A stretch of DNA of 64,000 bases. Source: Setophaga petechia. Lineage: Eukaryota > Chordata > Aves > Passeriformes > Parulidae. The stretch's first letter is position 1; every line of letters begins with the position of its first letter. The translations under genes and the position numbers were made by a program. The notes beneath the pieces were generated by a model. That model searched no databases and was not told the DNA's origin. It saw only the letters and a program-made list of their open reading frames with translations. Below, one piece after another: positions 10,978-21,400 of this stretch. Location of the stretch: positions 186,001 through 250,000 of the forward strand of contig JANCRA010000065.1 of NCBI GenBank assembly GCA_024362935.1. The letters run 5' to 3'.

Positions 10978-11593
10978 TGTGAAAAATGCATGTATTTTAT
11001 AATTGGCTTTTTGCAAATATCAAAATGAACACCACATGTGTTGTGTTAGGAAGTAATGCTGTATTAATTCCCTTAAGTACTGTGTTAAACATAGTTCTAA
11101 GTTATAGAAATCATTAAAATAGAAACTATGCTATGTAAGATGCTTTGTTAAACAGAAAGGCCTTGTAGTGAGATAGCAGCTACAGGACACATAAATCTTT
11201 CTGAGAAAGGAAATTTACTGCCTTCTTATCAGAAGAAACTAACTTTTTTCCCGCTTTGAAGGCACTGTTAGGATTAGAAGGAAGAAGTTAACACTAACCA
11301 GACAGAATCCTCTGTTTGAATGGAATCCACGCAGCATGTATGAAGTGTAAAAGTATGCAACAGGCCATTGTTTTGAAGGGTTAATTCTTTGTTAACATGT
11401 ATCCTTCTTCGGGCTCGTGATGCCCAGGAAAAAGTACTTGGATGTCTGCAACTCTTTGCTTTTATTGTCTCATATTGTCTTGCTTTAAATTGTCCAAATT
11501 ACTATATCTCCAATTGTATTACTATTTTTATAACCATTTTATTACTATTAAACTTTTAATAATTTCACAAGCAAGTGATTGGCATTTTTCACA
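10978..11593 (+). mobile_element. Nested solo LTR-like element, 616 bp
   Basis: The ends TGTGAAAAATGC and GCATTTTTCACA form a perfect 12-base inverted terminal repeat with TG...CA termini. An ATTAAA signal lies about 50 bases before the right end. The element sits inside the degraded internal part of the larger ERV, in the opposite orientation. I do not see a clean target-site duplication. It is unrelated by eye to the other LTRs in this window. Confidence 0.65.
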
Positions 11594-12056
11594 ATTGTAC
11601 TAATTGTCCATACTTCGCAGAGACAATATGAGACTTACTCTGAGCTGTAGCCCTTTCAAAGATATGCTTTAGTTCTTAACAATAACAAATTAGGACCTTT
11701 TGCTCAGGTGTTTTAAAAGGTCTAAAGCTAGATTGACTCTTAATCTTGTTTGTTCTTGTAGCTCTCTCTGCTAGTCGTTAAAATTATGGTTAAACACGCA
11801 CTTGTTACACTACAATTCGCATACTACAGACTGTTCTATCGAAAAAGTTTTACCACACACCTGCAATACAAAGTTACTCAGGCAGCACAATACAGGTTAT
11901 TACAGTCAAGACATTTTTGACCCACTGGACCCCGAATGTAAAATTCCAACAGAGACCCAACAGTTGTAACCAGTCCCCCAAAGGTTCGGCAGCAGACCAC
12001 AGTCCCGTTGACAGCCTTCGAGTGTCCTTTCAGCTGTAACAGCAGCAGTCGTAGGA

Positions 12057-12335
12057 TCAGTCTGCTTTGTCAGTCACTGCATCAAGAACAGGCTTAGTCC
12101 ACCCGGCAGGTACCCACACAGCCCCTGTATCCAAATTAGGATCTTTTGCAACCAAGTCGGTGCTCCAAGGAGGTATTTGGGACCGTGCCAAATTGTCAGG
12201 TGCATAGACAACTCTGTGTCCCGCCGATAAACTTGTCCTTGAGTAACACAGTGCATAATTTGCTGAAAAATGTGCTGCTGCTCTGAAATAATACAGATCG
12301 AACTTGTCGGGTCTGTGTCTTAAAGAAGTGGACAT
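12057..12335 (-). pseudogene. Unassigned ERV internal fragment
   Basis: An open frame of about 92 codons lies just downstream (minus strand) of the dUTPase-like fragment. It contains DTGAVWVPAGWTKPV near its end. I do not recognise the domain with confidence. Position suggests a relic of pol or of the start of env. Confidence 0.35.
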
Positions 12336-12562
12336 AAACCATCCAGCAGCCTGTTCGATATTCCAAACAATAGCTCCTTGTTAATTTGAAGTGGTGGAAA
12401 GGGAGTGTATACCATAACTATAATTTTCCCGGTAAAATCCACAATAATAACTCCAGGTAAAACAAATAATCCAAGTATAGAGGAATCCACATTAATAACT
12501 CCAGGTAAAACAAATAATCCAAGTATAGAGGCAGATGATCTCCTTAAAAGCAGTGCATCCAT
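12320..12562 (-). pseudogene. dUTPase-like fragment of a retroviral pro region
   Basis: About 80 codons include RRSSASILGLFVLPGV and VDFTGKIIVMVY, which resemble the central motifs of trimeric dUTPases found in the protease region of betaretroviruses. A 48-bp in-frame direct duplication repeats the GLFVLPGVI segment (copies at about 12445 and 12493), which would disrupt the fold. Catalytic motifs at both ends are missing. Confidence 0.6.
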
Positions 12563-12642
12563 CGCTTGACCTTGTATAACAATAGGTCCTTTAACCTCGT
12601 CAGGATGTTTTTCGTGGGTGCGGAGTCATCAGCGTGATTTCA

Positions 12643-13887
12643 TCAGCATCGAGTTCCAGATCCTAAACGTTCCGCAGGGGTGCTGGCCATTGCCGTAGGA
12701 GCTCGGAGAGGTGCAAGAGGCGCTAATACCTGCGCTTGGGAAACCCTTGCCTGCTCCTGTAACCTTAACCCCAGCTGTTTGATAGCATCTACCAAAAATG
12801 CTTTTGATCCTACCGGCATCTGAGCTATTCTCCCTAATGCCTCTTTTATGGCCCAATTCGCACCTAACGTGTTAAGCACATTCCTCGCAGCCTGCCTGCT
12901 GTCCTGAAGAGCACACTGTTTCAACATAGCCTCTGCCGTATAATCACATACCCCTACTTTCTCTATCGCGGCAGCAACTTGATCTATAAACAAACCAAAA
13001 GATTCTTCCTGGCCCTGCTTAATTCCACATGCTTTTACTCTGTCTATAGCCAGTCTAACCAATCTCATCGCCTCTTGGTACTTATCTGGTCCTGTCAGAG
13101 CCTGAGGTTCAGTGCAAAGAAACACTCTCAGCCCCATAAACTCATCTGCTGTCACTCCAACCTGACTAACTCCCGATTGCAACTTCGATAGCAACTTCCA
13201 GTCCAGAGCAGATGTTATTGCTCGCAGACCTCCCCCCGCCTGAGTTGGAAAAGTCACCGGGCATGTTATTTGTGTAGCCGCATTAATTGCAACATCCCCT
13301 TTCTCCAAGCCTTCTTTCGCCAGCACAGCCCAAGCCTCCCCCCGTCCCGTGGCAGTGGCCCCCGCTAGGTCGCTGTCCACCCCAGGGATCGGCTCACTGC
13401 TCAGAGGGAGGGCAGCCGGGGCCGGTTTCGGCCATGAATCATTCTCTCCGGGGGGTGCAGATGGCTCACTCACTGCCTCGGTACCAGAATTAAAAGGCGG
13501 TGGTGCCGGAGGAGGCAAAGACACCCTATTAAACACAGGGGGTAATATAGTGTCTTGGGATAAATCTCCCTCATAGGTTCTGTTTTTTGTATGAGCAGCC
13601 GATGCCTGCACCGCTGCTTTCTGTTCTGCCTGATACTGCAGAAACTCATTAAGAATCACTCTCCAAAGTTTTTCTATCTTTTCAGCTGTCCTATCATTAC
13701 GAATCACTCTCCAAAGTTTTCCTATCTTTTCAGCTGTCCTATCATCATCTAAAGTATGAAGGTTAACAAAACAGCCCTTAGCATATCCCCATGCTAGTAA
13801 TCCTGGTAATTCCTTCTTATCCACCCCTTTTACTCCCTTTTTCTCTAGGGTGGTAAAAAATAAATCATATGCTGCTTGCCTGACCAT
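12643..13887 (-). pseudogene. gag: ERV gag: MA, proline-rich linker and CA; NC missing
   Basis: The frame is open from 13995, but I prefer the Met at 13887 (MVRQAAYDLF...) as start. Numbering from 13995, residues 37-150 look like matrix, 150-170 hold a PPPAPPPF late-domain-like stretch, and 255-410 look like capsid with a major homology region (QGQEESFGLF...) near 327. Residues 85-100 and 101-116 are a direct 48-bp tandem duplication (DRTAEKI...). The frame ends without CCHC knuckles, so nucleocapsid is lost. Gag would assemble virus-like particles in the cytoplasm, but this copy is defective. Confidence 0.8.
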
Positions 13888-14074
13888 TTTTATGCGTCGA
13901 CGCTGTTGCGGCTCTTCAGCTTCGGCAGCACGTACGGCCCAAAACCACCTCTGTGATCTTTGGGGGTGCCTTCCCTTTCCCTTTTTTGGCACCACTCCGG
14001 CCGCTTCAGAGCCCGACCCAACTTCTCCGACCGTGGCGTGTCGAGACCCGCTTTCCCCCGTTTCCTTTAGCAGG

Positions 14075-14092
14075 CCTTTTTCGGCGTCACCA
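14075..14092 (-). promoter_or_regulatory. Primer binding site, tRNA-Trp-like
   Basis: Three bases downstream of the 5' LTR end, the minus strand reads TGGTGACGCCGAAAAAGG. The first half resembles the tRNA-Trp primer site used by alpharetroviruses; the second half diverges. The assignment is tentative. Confidence 0.5.
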
Positions 14093-14095
14093 TTT

Positions 14096-14488
14096 TGTCG
14101 GAGAAGGGAGACGTGACACCATATGGTTCATCAACGTAGCTCGATTTATTGATCTCCATTGACAGGTTAAATACACTTCTTAATTAGTCTCATACATATT
14201 GCAAAAGCTGAGCTCATTATTGGTCAGAAGGCATTTGCGTCAATATCTGCAACATAGTTATATTTCTGCAACATAGTTATACTTCTGTATTCCTGTTGCT
14301 CGCTAGCTATGATTCCTACAGCACGTATGCTAGGTTCAGGCCAAGTTGTTTTGCTGACAAGGGCACTGTGATCACAGAGCTACCCTTGGTTCCCACAGCG
14401 ACCCTTGCCCTATTTACTGCTCATATTGATCATCTTATAGCCACTGTGGCCTTTCTCATCAAGCCACTCAGCAATTAGGCTCTCTACA
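14096..14488 (-). mobile_element. 5' LTR of the alpha/beta-like ERV
   Basis: On the minus strand it runs from TGTAGAGAGCC at 14488 to CTCCGACA at 14096, 393 bp. An AATAAA signal lies at 14150-14145. It is closer to the solo LTR at 22730 than to its own 3' partner at a few sites (for example the GCTCTCTACA end), which hints at recombination between elements. Confidence 0.88.
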
Positions 14489-15340
14489 GGTTCCAAGTTT
14501 CATCGGTTCCTACATACCTCCAGCTCAGTTGCCAGCAGGTTCCAATAAAAGAAAAGTGGAATCTTGGCCCAATATAGATTATTAAAAGGAAGGAAAAGCT
14601 CTGCGCTGCTGACACAAAGATGACAGGGACAAAGAGAAAAATGATTCTCATATTTGGCAAATCCCCCAAGCCTGGGAATACGGGAGGTATTTGGAAATTT
14701 AACTACTGGAGCTGGGCTTCTTGTGAGACTTTCAGCAGCCTTGTGTTCCTCACCGTGGAGTGAAGAAACCTTGTCAGTCTCGCTGGTATCATTTGCTCCC
14801 TTTCCTCCAGTGATTTTAACAAACTTTTCAAGGAAGGACAACCAAATATTTTCTTTACACTGGCCACAACAACAGCCATTTTCCTCACTATTTCTCCCAT
14901 AAGTAGCCCAGAGGAGGCTGCATCAAAGTTTCCCAGAGTTCCTCCAGAGAGAACCACCAGTGCCTCAGAAAAGGGAACCATGCTGTTGTCAAAGGCACTT
15001 GGGGTCAGTGAACAGTGCCCTGAACTCACTGTGTCAAAATAATTTTGCAATTTGGTTAAGAATATTATTACAGAGGTGGCTCTGCCCCAATTAAGGTGCT
15101 ACATGAGACCAAATCCAAAGTGGATTTTATTGAACAGTAAATGTGAGGTAGAGAGAGAGATGGAAAGAAAGAGAAAAACGGGTGACAGCAAGGGAGTGAC
15201 AGGGACAGAGACCACCCCTGGGGCAGGGCAAGTGTGACACTGTCCCCTGTGTGTGTGGCCTTCCCAGGGTGGGGGTTTTACACCTGAGCCAGTTTGGGTA
15301 AGGGTGGTGGTGTTCACCCCCTGAGCAGGGATTACCCCAC
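14489..15340. other. Unassigned flank
   Basis: No gene or named repeat is recognised. Short open frames exist on both strands without recognisable domains. Confidence 0.35.
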
Positions 15341-15900
15341 TGTTTCAGGTTGCAATGGAAGATGGAACCAAATACATGTTTTCAATCCCCATCTTCATCA
15401 ACTGCTATAAACAGGTGGGGCAGTGTTCTTTATCTCTTGCATGACTCAGCCCTGATAACGCCCTCCAGGGGAGATATCTTCTGTGAATGGGCCATTGAGT
15501 GTCACTACAGGACTGATCAAATTCCATCATCCCATTGTGGGATGCTCTGCCCAGGGGGAGGATCCAAGCATTCCTACATGGATATAAGCTGAGCCTTGCA
15601 ACACCAGGAGCACCTTGCCTACTGGATTTCCAGAGGACAAGAGCTCCAGAACCACCACTGGACCTTCAGAGGAAGATTGGACCCTTCTGCAGGATCACTG
15701 CTTGGACAGAATCACGTTCATCACTCCAACAGGACTGCAGGCACCATTTAATGGGACTGCTGCCACCACCCTGACCAACAGGGTGTCAGGTTATATCCTG
15801 ACTCTGTCAGTTTAAGGCAGTGTTTCTGTATCATTGCCTTGATCTTCATTTTCTTATTAAGTTGTAATTCTGACTAAGACTCTCCCCGTGGTTTGCCTTC
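15341..15900 (+). other. Possible old LTR or other interspersed repeat
   Basis: The stretch has a regular texture, with a TATA-like GGATATAAGC at about 15580. Its style is that of an LTR, but I cannot fix TG...CA ends or a target duplication. This is a weak call. Confidence 0.25.
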
Positions 15901-16259
15901 AAACCAGAACAAAAGACAATGTGCACACCCTTTGTTTTCTTCCCGGAACTGGATCTCCCATTCCCAAATCTTGATTGGATGGAGGAGGAGGCTGCGAGGA
16001 AGAGGAAGGAGCCCAGGGATACCTAGAGAGGTGAGGAGGAAGTCAGTGCCCCTTTCCCCCTCTCTCCTGCTCCATCTCCCAGCCCAGCACTGCCCCTGTC
16101 TGCAGGATCACCCCAATGCCAATGCCATCCTGCTGGGGATGCACTGGGGGGATCTCCTTCTCCTTCCCTCTGGCACGGAGACAAATCTCATCCTCTCCTT
16201 GTCCTCCCAACCCCAGAAAAGGAGCTGAGGATGGAGACCATGGAGGAAAAATCTCCATG

Positions 16260-16904
16260 GCCGAACCTCATGGAAGAGGGACTCTGCAGGGCCTCATGGA
16301 ACCAAGGAGACCCTTCTGACATTGCGAGTCCCCATGGAACCAAGGATCCAGTGTGACACCATGGAACCAAGGAGACAGTTGTTGGCAGTACAAAAGCTCA
16401 TGGAACCAAAAGTCCATTATGGAGACTGATATGACATTTCAGGACCCACTGGAACAAAGGGGCCACTGTGACACCACAGGACCTCAGAGAACCAAGGCAA
16501 CTGTCATACTGCAAAGTCTCATGGAAGCAAGGGGCCATTGTGACACTATGGGCCCCCAAGGAAGCAAGGGGCCAGTGTAACACATCCAGGCCTGGTGGAA
16601 CCAAGGCACCATTGTGATCCTGGGGAACCCAAGAGAACCAAGGGGCCAATTTGAGACTCTGTGACCTCATGGAACCAATGGGCCACTGTGGCATTGCGCA
16701 GTCCCATAAAACCAAGGAAACTACTTTGACACTGCAAGGCCTCATGGAAGCAAGGAGCGATTGTGCCACTGTGGAGCCAAGGAGACCATTGTTATATCAC
16801 TGGGCCTCATGGAAACAAAGATCTGTTGTGATCCTACAGGGACTCATGGAACCAAGGGACCATTGTGATGCTGCAGGGCCCCAAGGATCCAAGAACATGG
16901 AACA
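16260..16904 (+). repeat. Minisatellite, GGAACCAAGG...CCATTGTGACAC family
   Basis: Diverged units of about 45-60 bases continue for about 640 bases and pass directly into the ~190-bp repeat at about 16905. No genes are present. Confidence 0.85.
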
Positions 16905-17587
16905 GGTCTGGCTGGCTGGGCCTCCTGGGGGCTGCCTGACTGGTCCAGCTGATCTTGGCATATTGAGGGTTGCTTCTCATCAGCCCCTGAAACCCTGGAG
17001 TTCTGTGCTTTCCTTCCTGTGGGAAAGAATTGTCCTTCTCCTCCAGGGGTTCATGGCGAAATTGGGATTTCTCCTCCAAATTTGATTGTATCCAAGGACT
17101 ATTCTCATATGAAACCTGCCAGGACAGACATCTCTGGCTGGATTTGGCCTCTTGGGGGCCACCTCTCATCTGCTTTCAAAGCACTGGGAGCCTTTCCTTT
17201 TCTTCCCATGGAAAAAAACATCTTTCACATCCAGGGCGCCATGGCCAAAATTGAGAATCTGCCTCTAGAATTCCTTATATCTCCCAGACAAAAGCTGCCA
17301 GGACTGTCCAGGTTCCATTGGCTTCCTGCAGACCAGCGCTCATCTGCCTTTGAAACACTGGGGATCTGTAATTTCCTTCTTATGGAAAAGAACTGTCCAT
17401 CTTGTCCTGATGCCCATAGACAAAGGTGGGGTTTGGCCTCCCAAATTCTGTCTCTCCAAGGATTCTTCCCTGACAACAGGTCGGACTGGCCTTGGCCTCA
17501 CTGGGGCTGCCTCTAATCAGCCTTTGAAACACTGGGACTCCACCCTTTCCTTCCTATGGAGAACTGTCATTCCAGTCCAGGAATGAC
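16905..17587 (+). repeat. ~190-bp tandem satellite repeat
   Basis: Recurring landmarks are CTTTCCTTCCTATGG, AAAGAACTGTCC, TTGGGATTTC.CCTCCAAA, ATATCCAAGGA and TGCCAGGACAGAC. Taking the GGAAAAGAACTG landmark, successive copies lie near 17018, 17208, 17386 and 17556, a period of roughly 170-190. The array is interrupted by mitochondrial DNA at 17588. Confidence 0.8.
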
Positions 17588-18339
17588 AGTTTTCTTCTTG
17601 CTTTAAGGGTATGTATAGTATGCATTACACTCTTTGCCCCATCAGACAGGCTATGTAATGTAGGATAATCCAAGGTATATGTAATGTTCTTCCATCATAA
17701 ACCCAAACATTATCTCCAAAACACACTCTAATCCGGCCAATACACTCCCAGGCACATTCTTGCTTCAGGTACCATATAGCCCAAATGCTCCTACCTACAG
17801 CCAAGGAGCAAGCGTTACCCAAAGACCCAGAAACTTATCTACTATGCCAAACATCCACCAAGCGAACGAGGAATGTCCCAGTACACCTTTGAATTCCCCT
17901 AGTCTACTGAATTCGCCCACCTCCTAGGTAATATTCTCAGCCAACAGCCTTCAAGAACTCCCAAGCCAGAGGACATGGTTATCTATTGATCGCGCTTCTC
18001 ACGAGAACCGAGCTACTCAACGTCGTATGTACCCTAGGTTCTTGCACTGCAGGCGCATACATCTCCTACTCTTGCTCTTTTGCGCTATTGGTTGTAACTT
18101 CAGGAACATGACCCTAATAACTCCCTCCTACTTGCTCTTCACTGATACAAGTGGTCGGTTGAATACTCCTCCCTACCTTCGTTATCGCGGCATACCGACC
18201 TCTTACACTTGTTTTTTCTTAGCGTCTCTTCAATAAGCCCCTCAAGTGCAGAGCAGGTGTTATCTTCCTCATGACATGTCCATCACATGACCGGCGAGCA
18301 TATGAATCCCCTAACACCCAGAATGTCATGGTTTGACGG
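17588..18339 (+). other. NUMT: nuclear copy of avian mitochondrial control region
   Basis: About 750 bases match, from memory of general structure, a passerine mitochondrial D-loop: the GGGTATGTATAG and GGCTATGTAATG landmarks of domain I, the central block with CTCACGAGAACCGAGCTACT, then the part containing CAATAAGCCCCTCAAGTGC and GACATGTCCATCACATGACC. The order and spacing are colinear, so it is one insertion. It lies inside the ~190-bp satellite, which resumes at about 18340. It has no coding role. Boundaries are good to about ten bases. Confidence 0.9.
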
Positions 18340-18560
18340 CTGAAATGGAATTCCACCCCCAAAATTCCCCATATATCCAAGGGTTGCTTTCAGATATCCA
18401 AAGGTTGCTTTCAGACAAAAACTGCAAGGACAGACAGGTCTGATTGGCCTTGGCCTCTGGTGACTGTTTCTCATCTGCCTTTAAACCCTGGGGTTCTGTG
18501 GTTTCCTTGCTATAGAAAAGATCTGTCCCTCTTGTCCAGGTGCTCTTGGCCTCAAGTGCT
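18340..18560 (+). repeat. ~190-bp satellite, continuation after NUMT
   Basis: The landmarks ATATATCCAAGGGTTGC, TTTCAGACAAAAACTGC and AGGACAGACAGGTCTG resume after the mitochondrial insertion. A short internal duplication (ATCCAAGGGTTGCTTTCAG, twice) is visible at about 18372-18420. Confidence 0.75.
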
Positions 18561-19440
18561 TGACCGCTCTATAGGGAAAAATGAGCTCTGTGCTCAGTGG
18601 AGTGGAGACTGAGGACAGAAGAGGAGATCCCTGGGAGGGACTGAAGGGTGGTTTCAGAGGTGGAGGATCCTTTTGACATAGTAGAGAAGAGTAGGAGAAA
18701 GGAAGAAATAATGCCAGGTGCATCTGGGGAAGGCCAGACTGGACATGACAAGAAAGGAATTTCCCTGCCAGGGCAGGGCTGTGGTGCAACACGTCCAACA
18801 GAAGGAGCCTGGAGCAGCCCAAGGCTTTGTGTGGGCAGGCAGGGGCAGGCAGGAGGCAGAGCTGTCAGCAAAGGAAGGGCCCAGCCAGGTGGGGTAGCCG
18901 GGCGATGCCGACAGCCTGCAGGGACAGAGGCGCAGGGCAGGGACACCGTGGGACAGCCTGGGCTGCACAGGGCACAGGGATGGGCAGCAGCTGCAAGACA
19001 GCCCTGACAGAGCCAACTTGGGCAGCACTTTGGCCATGGCTGCTGGGCCTGGGCCTGAGGCCACAAGGGGACAAGTGACCCTTGCAGGCCTGGGGCCTCA
19101 TTGCCTCCTTGTCCCTGCTCAGCAGCCTGGCAGGGGCCGCCCCATGCTCCTGCCCTTGGCATTGCCCATCCCCACATGCCAGTGCCCATCCCGGGAAGAG
19201 CCCTGAGCAAGGAGGGAGGGACAGGATCTGCCTGGCCAGGGGCTGGGGCTCAGGCCTTGGCCCTTTGCATTCCTGAAACACATCCAGGTTTGCTCAGCAC
19301 CAGAGACACCTTTGCCTTGCTTGTCCCCAACTGTCATCACTGCCTCCAGTGTTCTGTTCTAGCTGGAATCTGGGGACACTTTCTCAGTTGTGTCCCTGAT
19401 AGGGATCTCTTCAAAGTACAAGAGACTTCAATGTTGCAAT
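18561..19440. other. Duplicated GC-rich module (left copy)
   Basis: This stretch has an inverted counterpart at 54.65-55.29 kb, next to the young provirus, and related sequence in the OR 5' flanks at 6.66-6.9 and 34.8-35.1 kb. Long frames here are caused by GC-rich composition. No gene is recognised. Confidence 0.6.
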
Positions 19441-19860
19441 GTAATTGAGTTCTTGGGGGTTTTGTGACATCACTGAGGGAGTTGTGACATCACAGAGCTG
19501 GCTGCGACATCACATAGTAGGATGTGAGGCCATATAGCAGACTCCACCATAATAGAGTGTGTCTCTGTGGCATCAGAGAGAGGGGTTGTGACATCACTGG
19601 GTGGCTGTGTAACATCATAGAGCAGGTTGTGACATTGCAGAAAAGACTGTGACATTACAGGTTCACTTTGTGACAACACAGACTTTTATGACATTACAGG
19701 GTAATATAGCAGAGATTGCTCTGTGACATCACAGGAACTGTCTGACATCACAGGTGTTGTATGACGTCACATGGGTAGTGTGACATTACAGAGAAGGCTG
19801 TGTGACATCACCAGGGGGCTATGTGACATCAGAGGAGCTGTGTGAGGTCACTGACAAGGT
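19441..19860 (+). repeat. GACATCAC array (CRE-like minisatellite), left copy
   Basis: Words of the type TGTGACATCACAG recur about every 20-30 bases. One copy is the full palindrome TGACGTCA at 19762-19769, the consensus cyclic-AMP response element. The inverted counterpart array is at 45.54-45.85 kb. Whether any factor binds is unknown. Confidence 0.75.
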
Positions 19861-20030
19861 CAATCCTCCCCACCCCCCCTCACAGTTTACCCCAGAGAAG
19901 TCCAACGCTGCTCGTGTGCAGTGGGGTCCCCTGTCCCCCCACGTCCCCTCCACTAGTTTCACAATGATCCCTACATTCCATGGAACCACACACCTCTATT
20001 CCATGTGAGGAATGCCAGCTGTTTGGCTCC

Positions 20031-20800
20031 ATGGAGTGTAGGGATCATTGTGACACTGAGAGGCCCCATCAAAGCAAGGGTCCATTGTGACACGACGGGA
20101 CCTAATGGAGCTGTGGAGACCATTGTGACACTTTGGGGTGTCATGGAACCAAGGGACCATTGTGACGCTGTGGGATCTCACGGAGCCAAAGATTCATTGT
20201 GACATTGCAAGGCCTCATGGAACCATGGACAGACCATTAGGACACTTCACAGCCTCCTGGAACACTGTGAGGCACCATGGAACAAAGGAGACCATTGTGA
20301 CACTGTGAGGCCACATGGAACCAGTGAGACCATTGTGACCCTGGGGGTCCCCACAGAACCAGAGGAACATTGTGATACTGTGGGGTCTCGTGAAACCAAG
20401 AGGCCTTTGTGACACTGCAGGGCTACATGGAACCAAAGGTGCATTGTGACACAGCAGGGCCTCGTGTCATCAGAGGTCCATTGTGACACTGGGCAACTAA
20501 AGGAGACCACTGTGACACTGCAAACCCCCAGGGTCCAAAGGTCCATTGTGACATTGCATGGCTCGTGGAACAGAGGAGTCACGTCACATTGTGGGGCCTG
20601 GGGAACCACGGAGACCGTTGTGACACTGCAAAGCCTCATGGAATTGTTGGGACAACTGTGACACTGCAAGGCCTTCTGGAACCTAAGTGCCATTATGAAA
20701 CTGTGGGACCCCATAGAAACAAGTCACCATATGGCACTGTGGGGCCTCATGGATCCAAGGCACCATTGTGACACTGTGGGGCCCCACAAAACCAAGGGAA
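20031..20800 (+). repeat. Minisatellite, GGAACCAAGG...CCATTGTGACAC family
   Basis: Clear diverged units run from 20031 to about 20800 and then pass into the ~190-bp repeat. The inverted counterpart is 43.01-44.09 kb, with several units aligning in order, for example the unit with GTCATCAGAGGTCCATTG. Confidence 0.85.
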
Positions 20801-21400
20801 CATGGAACAAGTTTGGCTGATTTGGCCTCCCAGGGGCCACCTGACTGGTCCAGTTGACCTTGCCATGTTCAAGGTCTCTTCTCTTCTGCGAAAGAAACAG
20901 TGGAGCTCCATACTTTCGCTTCTATGGAAAAGATCTGTCCTTACCCTCCAAAAACCCATGGTCAGAATTGGGATTTCACCTCCAAATTTCCTAATGTCCA
21001 GGGAGTGTTCCCATAGGAATATTGCCAGGAGAAGTCTGTCTTGAAGTGGTTTCACAAGGGTCAGCTCTCATCTGTCCCCAAAACACTGGGGAAGACTCCA
21101 TGCTCTCCTTCCTATGGGAAAGAACTGTCCTGCTTCTCCAGAAACCCATGGCTGAGATTGGGCTTCCACCTCCAAAATTCCCTATATCCAAAGACTGCTT
21201 GCAGACAAAATATGCCATTTTGTCAGACTTGTCAGTACAAGCCTGGCTGGCCTTGGCCTAGTGAGGCTCTCACCTGCCTTCTAAACACTGGGGCTCTGTT
21301 CTTTCCTTCCTATGGAAAAGAACTGTCCTTCTAGTCCAGGTGCCTATGGCCAGAATTGGGATTTCACCTCCAACATTCCCTTTTGTGACAGACTGGAGGA
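20801..21400 (+). repeat. ~190-bp tandem satellite repeat
   Basis: About three units, with the GGAAAAGATCTGTCC-type landmark near 20929, 21111 and 21310 (spacing 182 and 199). It always follows the minisatellite in this window, as here. Confidence 0.8.

Larger units (their letters stand above)
9608..14488 (-). mobile_element. ERV with paired LTRs (alpha/beta-like), defective
   Basis: Two ~393-bp LTRs in the same orientation enclose, on the minus strand, a tRNA-Trp-like primer binding site, gag, a dUTPase-like protease-region fragment, a long degraded stretch with a nested LTR, an env TM fragment and a polypurine tract. By eye the LTRs differ at about eight positions (about 2%). Flanks at 9602-9607 (AAGGCT) and 14489-14494 (GGTTCC) do not form a target duplication, so one flank was probably lost or the element recombined. 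Reverse transcriptase and integrase are not recognisable. Confidence 0.85.

Noticed and set aside
15341..15900. Short plus-strand frames as a gene
   Set aside because: Texture is that of an interspersed repeat; no conserved protein is seen.
20247..20714. Open frame on the minus strand
   Set aside because: Translation of the CCATTGTGACAC minisatellite.
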